Below are positions 55,276 to 64,000 of a stretch of 64,000 nt of DNA, in pieces (position 1 is the stretch's first letter; every line of letters begins with the position of its first letter). The notes under the pieces are model-generated. The model was not told where the DNA came from. It searched no databases and saw nothing but the letters and a program-made list of their open reading frames with translations. The DNA comes from Notoacmeibacter marinus (GTDB lineage Bacteria > Pseudomonadota > Alphaproteobacteria > Rhizobiales > Rhizobiaceae), in assembly GCF_002238045.1 (NCBI RefSeq), contig NZ_NBYO01000002.1, positions 682,001 through 746,000 on the forward strand. Direction: 5' to 3'. Made by a program: the position numbers and the translations under genes.

Positions 55276-57168
55276 TCAAGTCTGATACATCTCCTCGATC
55301 AGAGGAGCATATTTGGTCTCTACTGTCTTGCGTTTCAGCTTCATGGTCGCCGTCAGTTCCTCATCCTCGGCTGTCAGAAGCTGGTCGATAAGACGGAAAT
55401 TCTTGATCTGCTCGACGCGGGCGAAGTCCTTGTTCACGGCCTCCACCTCGCCGCCGATGAGATCGCGCACCTCCGGCGCCCGGCAAAGCGAGCGGAAATC
55501 GGAGAACGGAACGCGCTGGGCCTGGGCGAACTTCTCGACATTCTCCTGATCGATCATGATGAGGCAGGTGAGATATTTGCGCCGGTCGCCGATCACCACC
55601 GCGTCGGAAATATAAGGGCTGAACTTCAGCCGGTTCTCGATCTCCGCAGGCGTAATGTTCTTGCCGCCGGCGGTAATGATGATGTCCTTGAGGCGGCCTG
55701 TTATCCGCACATGACCACTTCCGGCCACTTCACCGACATCGCCCGTCCGCAGCCAGCCATCCTCGGTGAACGTTTCGGCCGTCTGGTCCGGCTTGTTCCA
55801 ATAACCCTTGAAGACGGTCGGCGCCCTGACCTGGATCTCGCCGCCCTCGCCAATCCGGACCTTCGTGCCCGGCAGCGGCAGACCCACCGTGCCGACCGCA
55901 TTGCTCTCCTCGCGATTGGTCGAAATGACGGCGGTTGTCTCGCTCATGCCGTATCCTTCGAGAACCGGCACGCCGATCGAGCGGAACCAGCGCAGCAGTT
56001 CCGGCGCGATCGGAGCAGCACCCGATGTACCGCGCCGCAAACGATCCATACCCAGCATCCGCCGCACATTGCGCAGAACCATCCAGTCCCAGAAGCGGTA
56101 AGACAGCCGAACCGCCGCCGACGGCTTACGCCCCGCCATCAACGCATCGGCGCGCAGACCGCCCGCCCGCGACGCGCGCGAAAACGCCCAGCGCTGCAAC
56201 GCAGTCGCTTCGGACAGCCGGATCATGACCTGCGAATAGATCTTCTCCCAGACGCGCGGCACCGCCGCGAAAACATGGGGCGAGACCTCGCGGACATTGT
56301 CGAAAACGGTTTCCGGGCTTTCGGCGAAATTGACCGTCGAGCCGGTCGCGATCGGCAGAAAGCCGCCGAAAACGCGCTCATAGATATGGCAAAGCGGCAG
56401 AAAGCAGACTTGCTCGTCCTCCGGCCCTGGCTCCAGGGCGGACAGCGTGGTGGCACAGGCAGCGATGATGTTGGCCTGCGTGATCATCGCGCCCTTCGGC
56501 ATGCCGGTCGTGCCGGACGTATAGACCAGTATGGCGGTGTCCTCCGGCCTGCTCTTGGCGGTCTCGGCCTCGAAAGCATCCGGATCGGCCTTCAGCACCT
56601 CCAGCCCGATGGCGTAGAGATCGTCCAGAAACATCACCCGCCTGTCTTCGAAATCGTGCAACCCTTTCGCATCGAAGACGACGACACCCTTGAGGTCCGG
56701 CATCTCCCCGGCAGCGGTGAGATATTTATCCAGTTGCTCGTCATTCTCGACGAACAGAAAGCGGCTGCCGCTATCATTGACCAGATAGGCAAGCTGGCTG
56801 GCGCTGTCGGTGGTGTAGACGCCCGAAGCGATACCGCCGACGCATTGCACACCCAGATCGGTGTAGATCCACTCCCTGCAGCCTTCGGACAGGATCGAGA
56901 CCACGTCGCCCCGCTCCAGCCCGAGCTGACGCAGGGCCAGGCCGATCAGCCGCGCATGGGTGTAGAAGTCCGCCCAGCTATAGGACAGCCAGATGCCGTA
57001 TTCCTTTTCGCGGTTGGCTGTCAGTTCACCCCATGCTTTGGCGCGCTTTTCGAACAGTTTGGGCAACGTATCGCAGCCGTCGATCCGGTATGGGCCGTCT
57101 TGACTGTCGGCTTCGATGGCAATGCCGGAAACCGACGTTCCGATTGCGCTCTTGACGTCCGCATTCAT
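55276..57168 (-). CDS. Long-chain acyl-CoA synthetase-like AMP ligase
   Basis: 630 aa FAA1-type adenylate-forming enzyme. P-loop LVYTSGTTGMPKGAMITQAN, LPLCHIYERVFG, RGTSGAAPIAPELLRWFRSIGVPVLEGYGMSETTAVIS, DGWLRTGDVG and IITAGGKNITPAEIEN are all present. No membrane segment; cytoplasmic. It lies between livF and livK, 16 bp after livF. CoA activation of the imported substrate as it enters the cell is the likely job. AAGGGG precedes the ATG at 57168. The substrate chain length cannot be read. Confidence 0.9.
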   Translation of the reverse strand: MNADVKSAIGTSVSGIAIEADSQDGPYRIDGCDTLPKLFEKRAKAWGELTANREKEYGIWLSYSWADFYTHARLIGLALRQLGLERGDVVSILSEGCREWIYTDLGVQCVGGIASGVYTTDSASQLAYLVNDSGSRFLFVENDEQLDKYLTAAGEMPDLKGVVVFDAKGLHDFEDRRVMFLDDLYAIGLEVLKADPDAFEAETAKSRPEDTAILVYTSGTTGMPKGAMITQANIIAACATTLSALEPGPEDEQVCFLPLCHIYERVFGGFLPIATGSTVNFAESPETVFDNVREVSPHVFAAVPRVWEKIYSQVMIRLSEATALQRWAFSRASRAGGLRADALMAGRKPSAAVRLSYRFWDWMVLRNVRRMLGMDRLRRGTSGAAPIAPELLRWFRSIGVPVLEGYGMSETTAVISTNREESNAVGTVGLPLPGTKVRIGEGGEIQVRAPTVFKGYWNKPDQTAETFTEDGWLRTGDVGEVAGSGHVRITGRLKDIIITAGGKNITPAEIENRLKFSPYISDAVVIGDRRKYLTCLIMIDQENVEKFAQAQRVPFSDFRSLCRAPEVRDLIGGEVEAVNKDFARVEQIKNFRLIDQLLTAEDEELTATMKLKRKTVETKYAPLIEEMYQT

Positions 57169-57184
57169 TGCCGCACCCCTTCTC

Positions 57185-58006
57185 TCATCGCCAGGTTTTG
57201 CGCTGTTTCCAGCGACGTTGCCCGCGTGGATTTTCGTCCTCGCGAACGCCCAGATAAAATTCCTGGACGTCCTTCGATTGCGCAAGGTCCGCTGCCGGCC
57301 CATCCATGACCAGCCTGCCGAGCTCCATTACATAGCCATAATGCGCCACATCCAAGGCGACCTTGGCGTTCTGTTCCACCAAAAGCATGGTGACGCCCCG
57401 CTCGACATTGAGTCGGCGTATGATTGCGAAAATTTCCTTGACCAGAAGGGGAGACAGCCCGAGCGACGGCTCGTCCAGTAGCATGACCTCCGGCCGCGCC
57501 ATCAGACCGCGACCAATCGCCAGCATTTGCTGCTGACCGCCCGACAGCGTGCCCGCACTCTGCCTGCGTCGCTCGCGTAGGATCGGAAAATAGCCGAAGA
57601 CCATTTCGATATCGTCGCCGATCCCGCCATCCGAACGGGTGAACGCGCCCATTCGGAGGTTCTCTTCCACGGTCAGAAGCGGAAAGACCTCGCGGCCTTC
57701 GGGCACGTGGACGATACCCTGGCGGACGATCCTGTCCGGCTCGCTGCCGGCGATGTCCTTGTCGTGATAGAGAATCTCGCCCTTCTCCGGGTCCATCACG
57801 CCGGAAATCGTCTTCAGAAGCGTCGTCTTGCCTGCGCCGTTTGCGCCCAGCACCGTGACGATCTGTCCCCTGCGGATGATCAGCGAGGCGCCGCGGATCG
57901 CCATGATCGGCCCGTAGAAGCTCTCCAGATTGCTGATCCGCAGAACCACATCGTCCTTGCTCTCGGTCGTTGCCGGTGCAGCGGTCGTCGATGCTACCGC
58001 CATCAT
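57185..58006 (-). CDS. livF: ABC transporter ATPase LivF
   Basis: 273 aa. Walker A LGANGAGKTT, signature LSGGQQQMLAIGRGLMARP, Walker B LLLDEPSLGL; DPEKGEILYHDKDIAGSEPDRIVRQGI places it with LivF rather than LivG. An N-terminal 20-residue extension (Ala/Thr-rich) is unusual. The ATG pair at 58006/58003 follows AGGAGG; the first overlaps the livG stop by 4 nt. Confidence 0.95.
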   Translation of the reverse strand: MMAVASTTAAPATTESKDDVVLRISNLESFYGPIMAIRGASLIIRRGQIVTVLGANGAGKTTLLKTISGVMDPEKGEILYHDKDIAGSEPDRIVRQGIVHVPEGREVFPLLTVEENLRMGAFTRSDGGIGDDIEMVFGYFPILRERRRQSAGTLSGGQQQMLAIGRGLMARPEVMLLDEPSLGLSPLLVKEIFAIIRRLNVERGVTMLLVEQNAKVALDVAHYGYVMELGRLVMDGPAADLAQSKDVQEFYLGVREDENPRGQRRWKQRKTWR

Positions 58007-58785
58007 GCCGCCTCCTGTTCGTCATCCGGCGCGCCGATATAGGCCTTGATGACCTCCGGATCGTTCTGCACCTCCTGCGGCGTGCCGAGCGCCAGCCGTT
58101 TGCCGTCCGCCAGCGCCATCACGCGGTCGGAAACGGATGCGACCAGATGCATGTCGTGTTCGACCATCAGCACGGTAATGCCGCGAATCTTCTTGATGTC
58201 CTCGACCCAGAAGGCGACGTCCTGCGTCTCTTCCATCGAAAGGCCCGATGCCGGCTCGTCGAGCAGCAGCAGCTTCGGACCGATCGCCATCGCACGACCC
58301 ATCTCGACCACCTTGCGGACGCCATAGGGCAGCCCGGCGATAAGCTGGTCGCGATAGGCATGCAGGTTCAGGAAATCGATGGCGTCTTCGACGGCGCGTC
58401 GGTGCGCGATCTCCGCTCGGCGAACCGAGGGCAGGAAGAACAGTTCGGACAGCAGATTGCTCGTGCGATGCGTGTGGCGGCCGACCAGCATGTTCTGCAG
58501 GACCGTGGCGTTCTCGAACAGTTCGATATTCTGGAAGGTCCGGGCGATGCCGAGCTGCGCGATGTCAGATGGCGCATGGTCCAGCAGATTCTCCCCGTCG
58601 AAGACGATCTCGCCCTCGAAAGGGTCATAGAAGCGGCTGATCAGGTTGAAGACGGTCGACTTGCCGGCCCCGTTCGGCCCGACCAATGCGAAGACCTCGC
58701 CCTTTTCGACATCGAAGGATACGTCGTTTACCGCCACGAGACCGCCGAACTTCATCGTGACGTTGCGGACAGAAAGAAGGCTCAT
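58003..58785 (-). CDS. livG: ABC transporter ATPase LivG
   Basis: 260 aa. Walker A VGPNGAGKST, GIARTFQNIELFENATVLQNMLVG (LivG signature), Walker B LLLLDEPASGLSMEE and a C-terminal DPEVIKAYIG tail. It overlaps livM by 4 nt at its start (58785) and livF by 4 nt at its end. Paired with LivF it drives the transporter at the inner face of the membrane. Confidence 0.95.
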   Translation of the reverse strand: MSLLSVRNVTMKFGGLVAVNDVSFDVEKGEVFALVGPNGAGKSTVFNLISRFYDPFEGEIVFDGENLLDHAPSDIAQLGIARTFQNIELFENATVLQNMLVGRHTHRTSNLLSELFFLPSVRRAEIAHRRAVEDAIDFLNLHAYRDQLIAGLPYGVRKVVEMGRAMAIGPKLLLLDEPASGLSMEETQDVAFWVEDIKKIRGITVLMVEHDMHLVASVSDRVMALADGKRLALGTPQEVQNDPEVIKAYIGAPDDEQEAA

Positions 58786-59882
58786 CGCATCCGCTCCGTC
58801 TTCAAATAGCTCTTCTGGCGAACGAACATGCCCTGTCGATAGAAGGGGAAGAGTTCGAAATAGGTCCGCATCTTCGCCCATATGCCGTAAAGACCCATCG
58901 GCTCGAACAGCATGAAGGCAATCAGGATCACACCGAAGGTCGCGGTTTCGAGTCCCGGGATCGCCGTTGTCGTCAAGCCCACATTGGCGGCGAGCCAGTC
59001 GCGCGCCATGCCGATACCGGTCGGCAGCAAGGCAATGACAAGCGCGCCGAAGAACGCGCCGTGAATGGTGCCGAGCCCCCCGACGACGATCATCAGCAGC
59101 AGCTGGATCGAGACCAGAACGTTGAAGGCTTCCGGCGTGAAGACGCCGATATAGTGACCCAGAATAGCGCCCGACAGACCGGTGATGAAGGTGGACACGC
59201 CGAAGGCGATGGCCTTGGTCTTTGGCACGTTTACGCCCATTGCCTGGGCCGAAACTTCCGAATCGCGCACGGCCGCGAAGGCCCGGCCCAGCGGGCTGCG
59301 CAGCAGGTTGCGATAGATCCACACGCAAAAGAGCGTAACGGCGAGCGTGAACCAGTAGAACGCCGCCGGATCGCCATAACGATTGATGACATAGCCGAAC
59401 AGCGAGATGTCGGGCGCAAACAAGCCTCCGACGCCCCCAGTCAGTGGCTCGGCGATGATGATGATGTCTTCGGTGATGACCGACATGGCAAGCGTCGCGA
59501 TGGCCAGATAAATGCCATGCAGCCGCACCATGGGCAGCGCGATCAACGCCCCGAGAACGCCGGAAATGAGACCCGCCAACGGAAACGCGACGACGAAGGG
59601 CAGGCCCGCCCGCTGCTGAAGGATCACATTGGCGTAGCAGCCCACCGCAAGGAATGCGGCATGGCCGAGCGACGCCTGGCCGGTCTGCCCGACGAGTATC
59701 ATCAGACCCATGCCGGCGATCGCGAAGATCAGAACATTGGTGATCTCCCCAAGCATGAAAACGTCGATCAGCCACGGCAAGGCGATCAGGGTCGCACCGA
59801 GCACCGCGTACCAGGCCAGTTGATAGCGGTCCTTGAAAAGGCGGATGTCGGTGTCGTAGCTCGTTTTGAACTGTACGCGCAT
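58782..59882 (-). CDS. livM: ABC transporter permease LivM
   Basis: 366 aa with about ten membrane helices. LVGQTGQASLGHAAFLAVGCYANVIL near the N-terminal third and the EAA-type loop AVRDSEVSAQAMGVNVPKTKAIAFGVS are typical. Starts 4 nt after livH ends and overlaps livG by 4 nt. It forms the permease with LivH. Confidence 0.95.
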   Translation of the reverse strand: MRVQFKTSYDTDIRLFKDRYQLAWYAVLGATLIALPWLIDVFMLGEITNVLIFAIAGMGLMILVGQTGQASLGHAAFLAVGCYANVILQQRAGLPFVVAFPLAGLISGVLGALIALPMVRLHGIYLAIATLAMSVITEDIIIIAEPLTGGVGGLFAPDISLFGYVINRYGDPAAFYWFTLAVTLFCVWIYRNLLRSPLGRAFAAVRDSEVSAQAMGVNVPKTKAIAFGVSTFITGLSGAILGHYIGVFTPEAFNVLVSIQLLLMIVVGGLGTIHGAFFGALVIALLPTGIGMARDWLAANVGLTTTAIPGLETATFGVILIAFMLFEPMGLYGIWAKMRTYFELFPFYRQGMFVRQKSYLKTERMR

Positions 59883-59886
59883 CCGC

Positions 59887-60762
59887 TCAGACCTTCTTCC
59901 GATGGACCTGGGCCAGAATGCCGTGGGGACGGAAGACCAGCATGAGGAAAAGCAGAAGATACGGCATGACCTGACTGTAGCCTGCGGGAATGTATCGGCT
60001 CGCGAAAGGCTCGATCATGCCGACGATGATACCGCCCAGAAGGGCGCCGGGCAGCGAGCCCATGCCGCCGATCACCGCCGCCGCGAAGGCCTTTATGCCG
60101 AGAAGGCCGGCATTGGGATCGATCGACCCCTTCGATGCGTAGAGGATGCCGGCCACCGCCGCCATCATGCCGGCAATCGCCCAGATCAGAGACTGCACGC
60201 GTTTGACGGGAATGCCCATATAATAGGCGGCCAGCTGGTTCTGCGAGGCGGCCTGCATGGCAATGCCGAGTTTGGTGTTGCTGAAATAGAGCCAGAAGCC
60301 GACGGTCAGGCCGATGGTCGCGATGATCACCAGCAATTCGTCGAGACCGAGGAAAATACCACCGACAGTGACATCCCGACCGATCAACGGCGATTCCAGC
60401 GTTTGCGGCTCGAAACCGAAAATATTGCCGGCGGCGAACCGCATCACGAAACCGAGCGCAATGGTCACAATGACGATCGCCACCTGGCTCTGGCCGAACA
60501 GCCGGCGAATGATGACGATATCGATGAGATAGCCGATCACGCCCATCGAAAGGATCGCGAGCGGCACCGCGATAAGGAAGGGCAGGCCCAGAAAATTGCT
60601 GTTGGCGAAGCCCAGCGTCAGAAAAGCGCCGAGCATCATCATGTCGCCCTGCGCGAAATTGACCGCTTCCGTCGCCTTGTAGATCAGCACGAAACCGAGG
60701 GCGATAAGCCCGTAGATACAGCCGTTTGCCAGTCCGCTGACCAGCAGCTGGATGGTTTCCAT
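59887..60762 (-). CDS. livH: ABC transporter permease LivH
   Basis: 291 aa with eight or so membrane helices. LIALGFVLIYKATEAVNFAQGDMMMLGAF and the coupling loop AASQNQLAAYYMGIPVKRVQ match LivH. The ATG at 60762 has GGAGGAG upstream; the open frame above it (to 60912) overlaps the gap and is not conserved. 85 bp separate it from the upstream MDR gene. Confidence 0.95.
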   Translation of the reverse strand: METIQLLVSGLANGCIYGLIALGFVLIYKATEAVNFAQGDMMMLGAFLTLGFANSNFLGLPFLIAVPLAILSMGVIGYLIDIVIIRRLFGQSQVAIVIVTIALGFVMRFAAGNIFGFEPQTLESPLIGRDVTVGGIFLGLDELLVIIATIGLTVGFWLYFSNTKLGIAMQAASQNQLAAYYMGIPVKRVQSLIWAIAGMMAAVAGILYASKGSIDPNAGLLGIKAFAAAVIGGMGSLPGALLGGIIVGMIEPFASRYIPAGYSQVMPYLLLFLMLVFRPHGILAQVHRKKV

Positions 60763-60847
60763 CCGCCGTCTCCTCCCATCGGCGAATGGTCGGTGCCATC
60801 CGCCTGCCCGTTTGCCGAGAACCGCCTCCCAACGGCCCCCGAAATTG

Positions 60848-61888
60848 CTAGGGTGCCAGAAGCACCTTACCGTTCGGCTCGCCCAACGCATCGGGCAGCC
60901 TGCCGCTCGCATCGTCCAGCGAAACCACCGCCGTCACATCGGTTTTCCATCGTCCGCTGGCGAAATTCGACTGCGCCTGCATGGCCATGGCCGCGCGCTC
61001 CTTCTCACTGGCACTGGCCAGCCACCCCGTCAGCCAGAACCCTTCGATCCGCTTCTGCAGGAAAATCAGCTCGCCCGGCTCGTGAAGCACGGGCGGCTCT
61101 TCCTCCAGCCGTCCGTAAATTACCCAGCGCGCGCCCCTGCCCATGGCGTGAAACGCCGTGGAAGAGCTTGGACCAGCCACGGCATCCAACAGGATGAGCG
61201 GTTTTTCCACGCGGCAAATCTCGGCGATCCGCTCGTCGAAATCGTCGGCCTTCTGGTTGAGGACATGCGCCGCGCCGTGCCCCTTGAGCAGGTCGATCTG
61301 CTCGTCGCGCCGCACGATCCCGATGGCGGACAGCCCGTCCGCCGCCGCCTGGCCGATGATGAGCTTGCAAAGCTGGCTCGCTGCCGCCGTCACGATGAAG
61401 CTTTTGGACCCCGCCTCCTTGACGATGGAAAGCATCGCCAGCGCCGTCAGCGGGTTGACGATCATCGACGCGCCGTCCTCGTCGGAGACCCCATCGATCA
61501 GCGGAATGCACATCGCCGCATCCGCCACGGCATATTCGGCCCAGGAGCCGAAGCCGCTGCGCCCTGCAACGAATGCGACCCGCATACCTTCCAGTCCTTC
61601 CGCCCCGGCGCCGGTGGCGACGACCGTGCCGCAGCCCTCGAAGCCGGCTGGCAGGCCTTTTCGGCGCGGCTGGCCGTACATGCCCTTGATGAACATGACA
61701 TCGGACGGATTGACCGCCGCCCGCGCCACCTTCACCAGAACCTGCCCCTTGTCCGGCGATGGCAGGTCAATTTCCGCCAGTTCGACGTAAGGGTCGAGCG
61801 CTTCGAGGGAAAAGCCGCTGCGTTCGTTGTCGCCGGCATAGCCGTCATGCTTCTGTATCAGCGCCTTCATGGCCTTCGGAAGGTTCAT
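60848..61888 (-). CDS. Zinc-free MDR oxidoreductase 1
   Basis: 346 aa medium-chain dehydrogenase/reductase. GroES-like domain (VARAAVNPSDVMFIKGMYGQPRRKGLPAGFEGCGTV) and NAD(P)-binding domain. The nucleotide loop TAAASQLCKLI is atypical compared with the usual GxGGxG, and structural-zinc cysteines are absent, as in quinone-oxidoreductase relatives. It overlaps the next gene upstream (MDR 2) by 4 nt. GGAGGAGACCC precedes the start. Substrate unknown. Confidence 0.85.
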   Translation of the reverse strand: MNLPKAMKALIQKHDGYAGDNERSGFSLEALDPYVELAEIDLPSPDKGQVLVKVARAAVNPSDVMFIKGMYGQPRRKGLPAGFEGCGTVVATGAGAEGLEGMRVAFVAGRSGFGSWAEYAVADAAMCIPLIDGVSDEDGASMIVNPLTALAMLSIVKEAGSKSFIVTAAASQLCKLIIGQAAADGLSAIGIVRRDEQIDLLKGHGAAHVLNQKADDFDERIAEICRVEKPLILLDAVAGPSSSTAFHAMGRGARWVIYGRLEEEPPVLHEPGELIFLQKRIEGFWLTGWLASASEKERAAMAMQAQSNFASGRWKTDVTAVVSLDDASGRLPDALGEPNGKVLLAP

Positions 61889-62865
61889 CGGGTCTCCTCC
61901 GGGACGATAACGATCTTGCCGGTGGCCCGGCGGCCCAGCACCTCGGCCAGCGCGCTCGTGACCGAAGACAACCCCTCGCGGGTGCTGACGACGGGCTTGA
62001 TCTTTCCGGCAGCGTACCAGCCGAACAGTTCGCGCATATTGTCGGCATAGACATCGGGTTCCTTTGCAGTGAAGGTGCCCCAGAACACGCCCACCAGGCT
62101 GTAGCCCTTCACCAGCGTCAGATTGATTGGCAGTTCGGGAATGCGCCCGGATGCAAAACCGATGACGAGCAGCCGCCCGTTCCATGCCATGGCGCGAGAC
62201 AGCACGTCGAACGCGTCTCCGCCGACCGGATCGAAGGCGACATCGACGCCCTTGCCGCCGGTCAGCGCCTTCAGATCGTCCTTTAGATTGTCGTAACCGA
62301 TCGCCTCGTCCGCGCCGTTCTGCAAGGCCAGCGCGCGCTTGTCGTCCGTTGAGGCCACCGCGATCACACGCGCGCCCATGAGCTTGCCGATCTGGATCGC
62401 CGCAAGGCCGGTCAGGCCCGCCGCGCCGAGCACGACCAGCGTTTCGCCCTCTTTCAGATCGGCCCGCTGTTTCAGGGCGTGATGGGAGGTGGAATAGCCC
62501 ACGCCCAACGCACAGGCGTCCGAGAACGAAACGCCATCGGGTAGCGGAACGCAGCGGGCGGCCGAGACAGCAAGCTGTTCTGCAAAAGCGCCCGTGCCGC
62601 AAAGCGCCATAATGCGGTCGCCTGCCTTCAGATGAGTCACTCTCTCGCCCACGGCCGTAACGGTGCCTGCGGCCTCCATGCCCGGTACGAAGGGAAGAGG
62701 CGGTTTGACCTGATAAAGCCCCTGTACCATCAGCCCGTCGGGGAAGTTGACGCCCGCGGCACCGACCTGCACGACGACGTCACCCTTGCCGGGCGAAGGA
62801 TCGTCGATCTCCGCAAGGGACAGCCCATCGACCGGACCGAACTGTTCGGCGAGGATTGCCCGCAT
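61885..62865 (-). CDS. MDR quinone oxidoreductase-like enzyme 2
   Basis: 326 aa. Typical zeta-crystallin/QOR pattern: VGAAGVNFPDGLMVQGLYQVKPPLPFVPGMEAAGTV, then YSTSHHALKQRADLKEGETLVVLGAAGLTGLAAIQIGKLMG (NADPH motif). No zinc ligands. Start ATG at 62865, 2 bp after the acyl-CoA dehydrogenase stop. It would reduce an enoyl or quinone-like intermediate; its exact role in the operon is not clear. Confidence 0.9.
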   Translation of the reverse strand: MRAILAEQFGPVDGLSLAEIDDPSPGKGDVVVQVGAAGVNFPDGLMVQGLYQVKPPLPFVPGMEAAGTVTAVGERVTHLKAGDRIMALCGTGAFAEQLAVSAARCVPLPDGVSFSDACALGVGYSTSHHALKQRADLKEGETLVVLGAAGLTGLAAIQIGKLMGARVIAVASTDDKRALALQNGADEAIGYDNLKDDLKALTGGKGVDVAFDPVGGDAFDVLSRAMAWNGRLLVIGFASGRIPELPINLTLVKGYSLVGVFWGTFTAKEPDVYADNMRELFGWYAAGKIKPVVSTREGLSSVTSALAEVLGRRATGKIVIVPEETR

Positions 62866-62867
62866 GG

Positions 62868-64000
62868 TCAAATCTTCTCCTGCGTGTGCTTCTTGAGTTC
62901 GGCGCGGGCGACCTGTCGCCGATGCACCGCATCCGGCCCGTCGGCGAAGCGGAGCGTCCGCAGATTGGTCCACATGCGGGCGAGCGGCACGTCCTGGCTG
63001 ATGCCGGTGCCGCCATACATCTGAATGGCCTCGTCCGTGACCTTCAGCGCAACACGCGGCGCCACCACCTTGATCTGACTGATCCACGGCGCAGCCGCGC
63101 GCGGGTCGCCCTGATCCATCATCCACGCCGCCTTCAGGCAAAGCAGCCGCGCCTGTTCGATCTCCATCCGGCACTCGGCGATGATGTCGTAATTGGCGCC
63201 GAGATGCGCCAGCTTCTTACCGAAGGCTTCCCGCCTCAACGAACGCTGGCACAGCATGTCGAGCGCCCGTTCGGCATTGCCGATGGCGCGCATGCAATGG
63301 TGGATGCGGCCCGGCCCGAGCCGTCCCTGCGCGATTTCGAAACCGGCCCCCTCGCCCACCAGCATGTTCTCTGCCGGCACGCGCACATTGTCGAAACGCA
63401 TATGCATGTGGCCGTGCGGCGCGTCATCCTCGCCGAAGACTTTCATGGGCCGCACGATCCCGATACCCGGCGTCTCGGCATCCACCACGATCATCGAATG
63501 CCGACGGTGTTTCGGGTCGTCTTCCCCACCGGTTTTGACCATCACGATATAGACGGCGCAGCGGGGATCGCCCGCTCCGGAAATCCAGTGCTTCTCGCCG
63601 TTCAGCACGTAATGGTCGCCGTCGCGCACACAGCTCATCGAGATATTGGTGGCGTCGGAGGATGCGACATCCGGCTCGGTCATCGCGTAGGCCGAGCGGA
63701 TTTCGCCGTCCAGAAGCGGCCTCAGCCAGCGTTCTTTCATCGCCTCTGTGCCGTAGCGCTCGAACACCTCCATATTGCCCGTATCGGGAGCGGAACAGTT
63801 GAAGATCTCGGCCGCCAGATGGCTCTTGCCCATCTCCTCGGCGAGATAGGCGTATTCCACGGTCGTCAGCCCGAAACCGCGTTCGGAATCGGTCAGCCAG
63901 AAATTGAAGAGCCCGGCATCCTTGGCCTTTCGCTTCAGCCCCTCCAGAATCTCGATCTGGCGTTCGGTATGCGTCCAGCGGTCGCCATTTGAGACCTCGG
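62868..64000 (-). CDS. Acyl-CoA dehydrogenase, 5' end beyond window
   Basis: At least 377 codons are in the window; the frame runs in from the right edge ([22 protein letters not shown] precursor region at about 63990-63870) so the true start is outside. FAD-dependent, introduces a 2,3-double bond. [56 protein letters not shown] and [38 protein letters not shown] are complete and resemble the ACAD10/11-like group. First visible gene of the liv operon. Confidence 0.93.
   Translation of the reverse strand, partial: EVSNGDRWTHTERQIEILEGLKRKAKDAGLFNFWLTDSERGFGLTTVEYAYLAEEMGKSHLAAEIFNCSAPDTGNMEVFERYGTEAMKERWLRPLLDGEIRSAYAMTEPDVASSDATNISMSCVRDGDHYVLNGEKHWISGAGDPRCAVYIVMVKTGGEDDPKHRRHSMIVVDAETPGIGIVRPMKVFGEDDAPHGHMHMRFDNVRVPAENMLVGEGAGFEIAQGRLGPGRIHHCMRAIGNAERALDMLCQRSLRREAFGKKLAHLGANYDIIAECRMEIEQARLLCLKAAWMMDQGDPRAAAPWISQIKVVAPRVALKVTDEAIQMYGGTGISQDVPLARMWTNLRTLRFADGPDAVHRRQVARAELKKHTQEKI

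Overview
The window reads as chromosomal DNA of a GC-rich alphaproteobacterium, most likely of the Hyphomicrobiales (Rhizobiales). The markers are a fold-III ornithine decarboxylase with a long structured leader, homospermidine synthase, an Omp10-like lipoprotein, the cell-cycle regulator CpdR, a ROSE-type RNA thermometer before hsp20, and a small RNA with two anti-Shine-Dalgarno loops of the cuckoo type. I cannot name a genus.

Layout. 1-1842 (minus): 5' end of a GNAT gene, then ornithine decarboxylase with its leader and promoter. 1923-4672 (plus): a LysR regulator, then a DUF1007 protein translationally coupled to a NicO-type nickel/cobalt exporter. 4678-9957 (mostly minus): a small membrane protein, a GNAT enzyme, the small RNA, a lipoprotein esterase, the molybdate transporter modABC and an Omp10-like lipoprotein. 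10079-14431: homospermidine synthase, a YghU-type glutathione enzyme, a bacterial voltage-gated sodium channel and a DUF2066 protein. 14437-24024: oligoendopeptidase F, an NtrC-type regulator, a DUF882 envelope protein, KDPG aldolase, an endolysin-like muramidase, TrhO and ferrochelatase. 24046-25737 is AT-rich and carries a probably acquired lipoprotein hydrolase. 25738-31848 (plus): a QmcA/NfeD pair, an outer-membrane barrel protein, a lytic transglycosylase and a DUF459 protein. 31849-32233 is a regulatory-looking AT-rich stretch with a possible small gene. 32234-39725 (minus): gltD, a YbjQ-family gene, gltB, a candidate attenuator or sRNA, and hsp20 with ROSE element and heat-shock promoter. 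39851-43421: a leader-like hairpin region and an alpha/beta hydrolase (plus); HisN and N-formylglutamate amidohydrolase (minus); CpdR and tRNA-Val (plus). 43492-48475: a divergent hydroxyproline catabolic cluster. 48476-50069: a small, less GC-rich island with a decayed tRNA, two overlapping unknown genes and a truncated third. 50111-53513: Lrp regulator, alanine dehydrogenase and malonyl-CoA synthetase. 53996-64000 (minus): one long operon with acyl-CoA dehydrogenase, two MDR oxidoreductases, LivHMGF, an acyl-CoA synthetase and a LivK-type binding protein.

How the genes work together. Ornithine decarboxylase and homospermidine synthase make putrescine and homospermidine. The hydroxyproline cluster holds an epimerase, a D-amino-acid oxidase, a deaminase, a cyclic-imine reductase and an XRE-cupin regulator; the final semialdehyde dehydrogenase is not in the window. 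The liv operon looks like import of a carboxylic acid followed by CoA activation and oxidation. GltBD supplies glutamate.

The least expected items are RNA-level: an uORF and long-range pairing upstream of odc, a 73-nt hairpin-terminator RNA before gltB, and mutually exclusive hairpins before 40009. The tRNA-derived island at 48.6-50.1 kb is the best candidate for an undescribed protein system.
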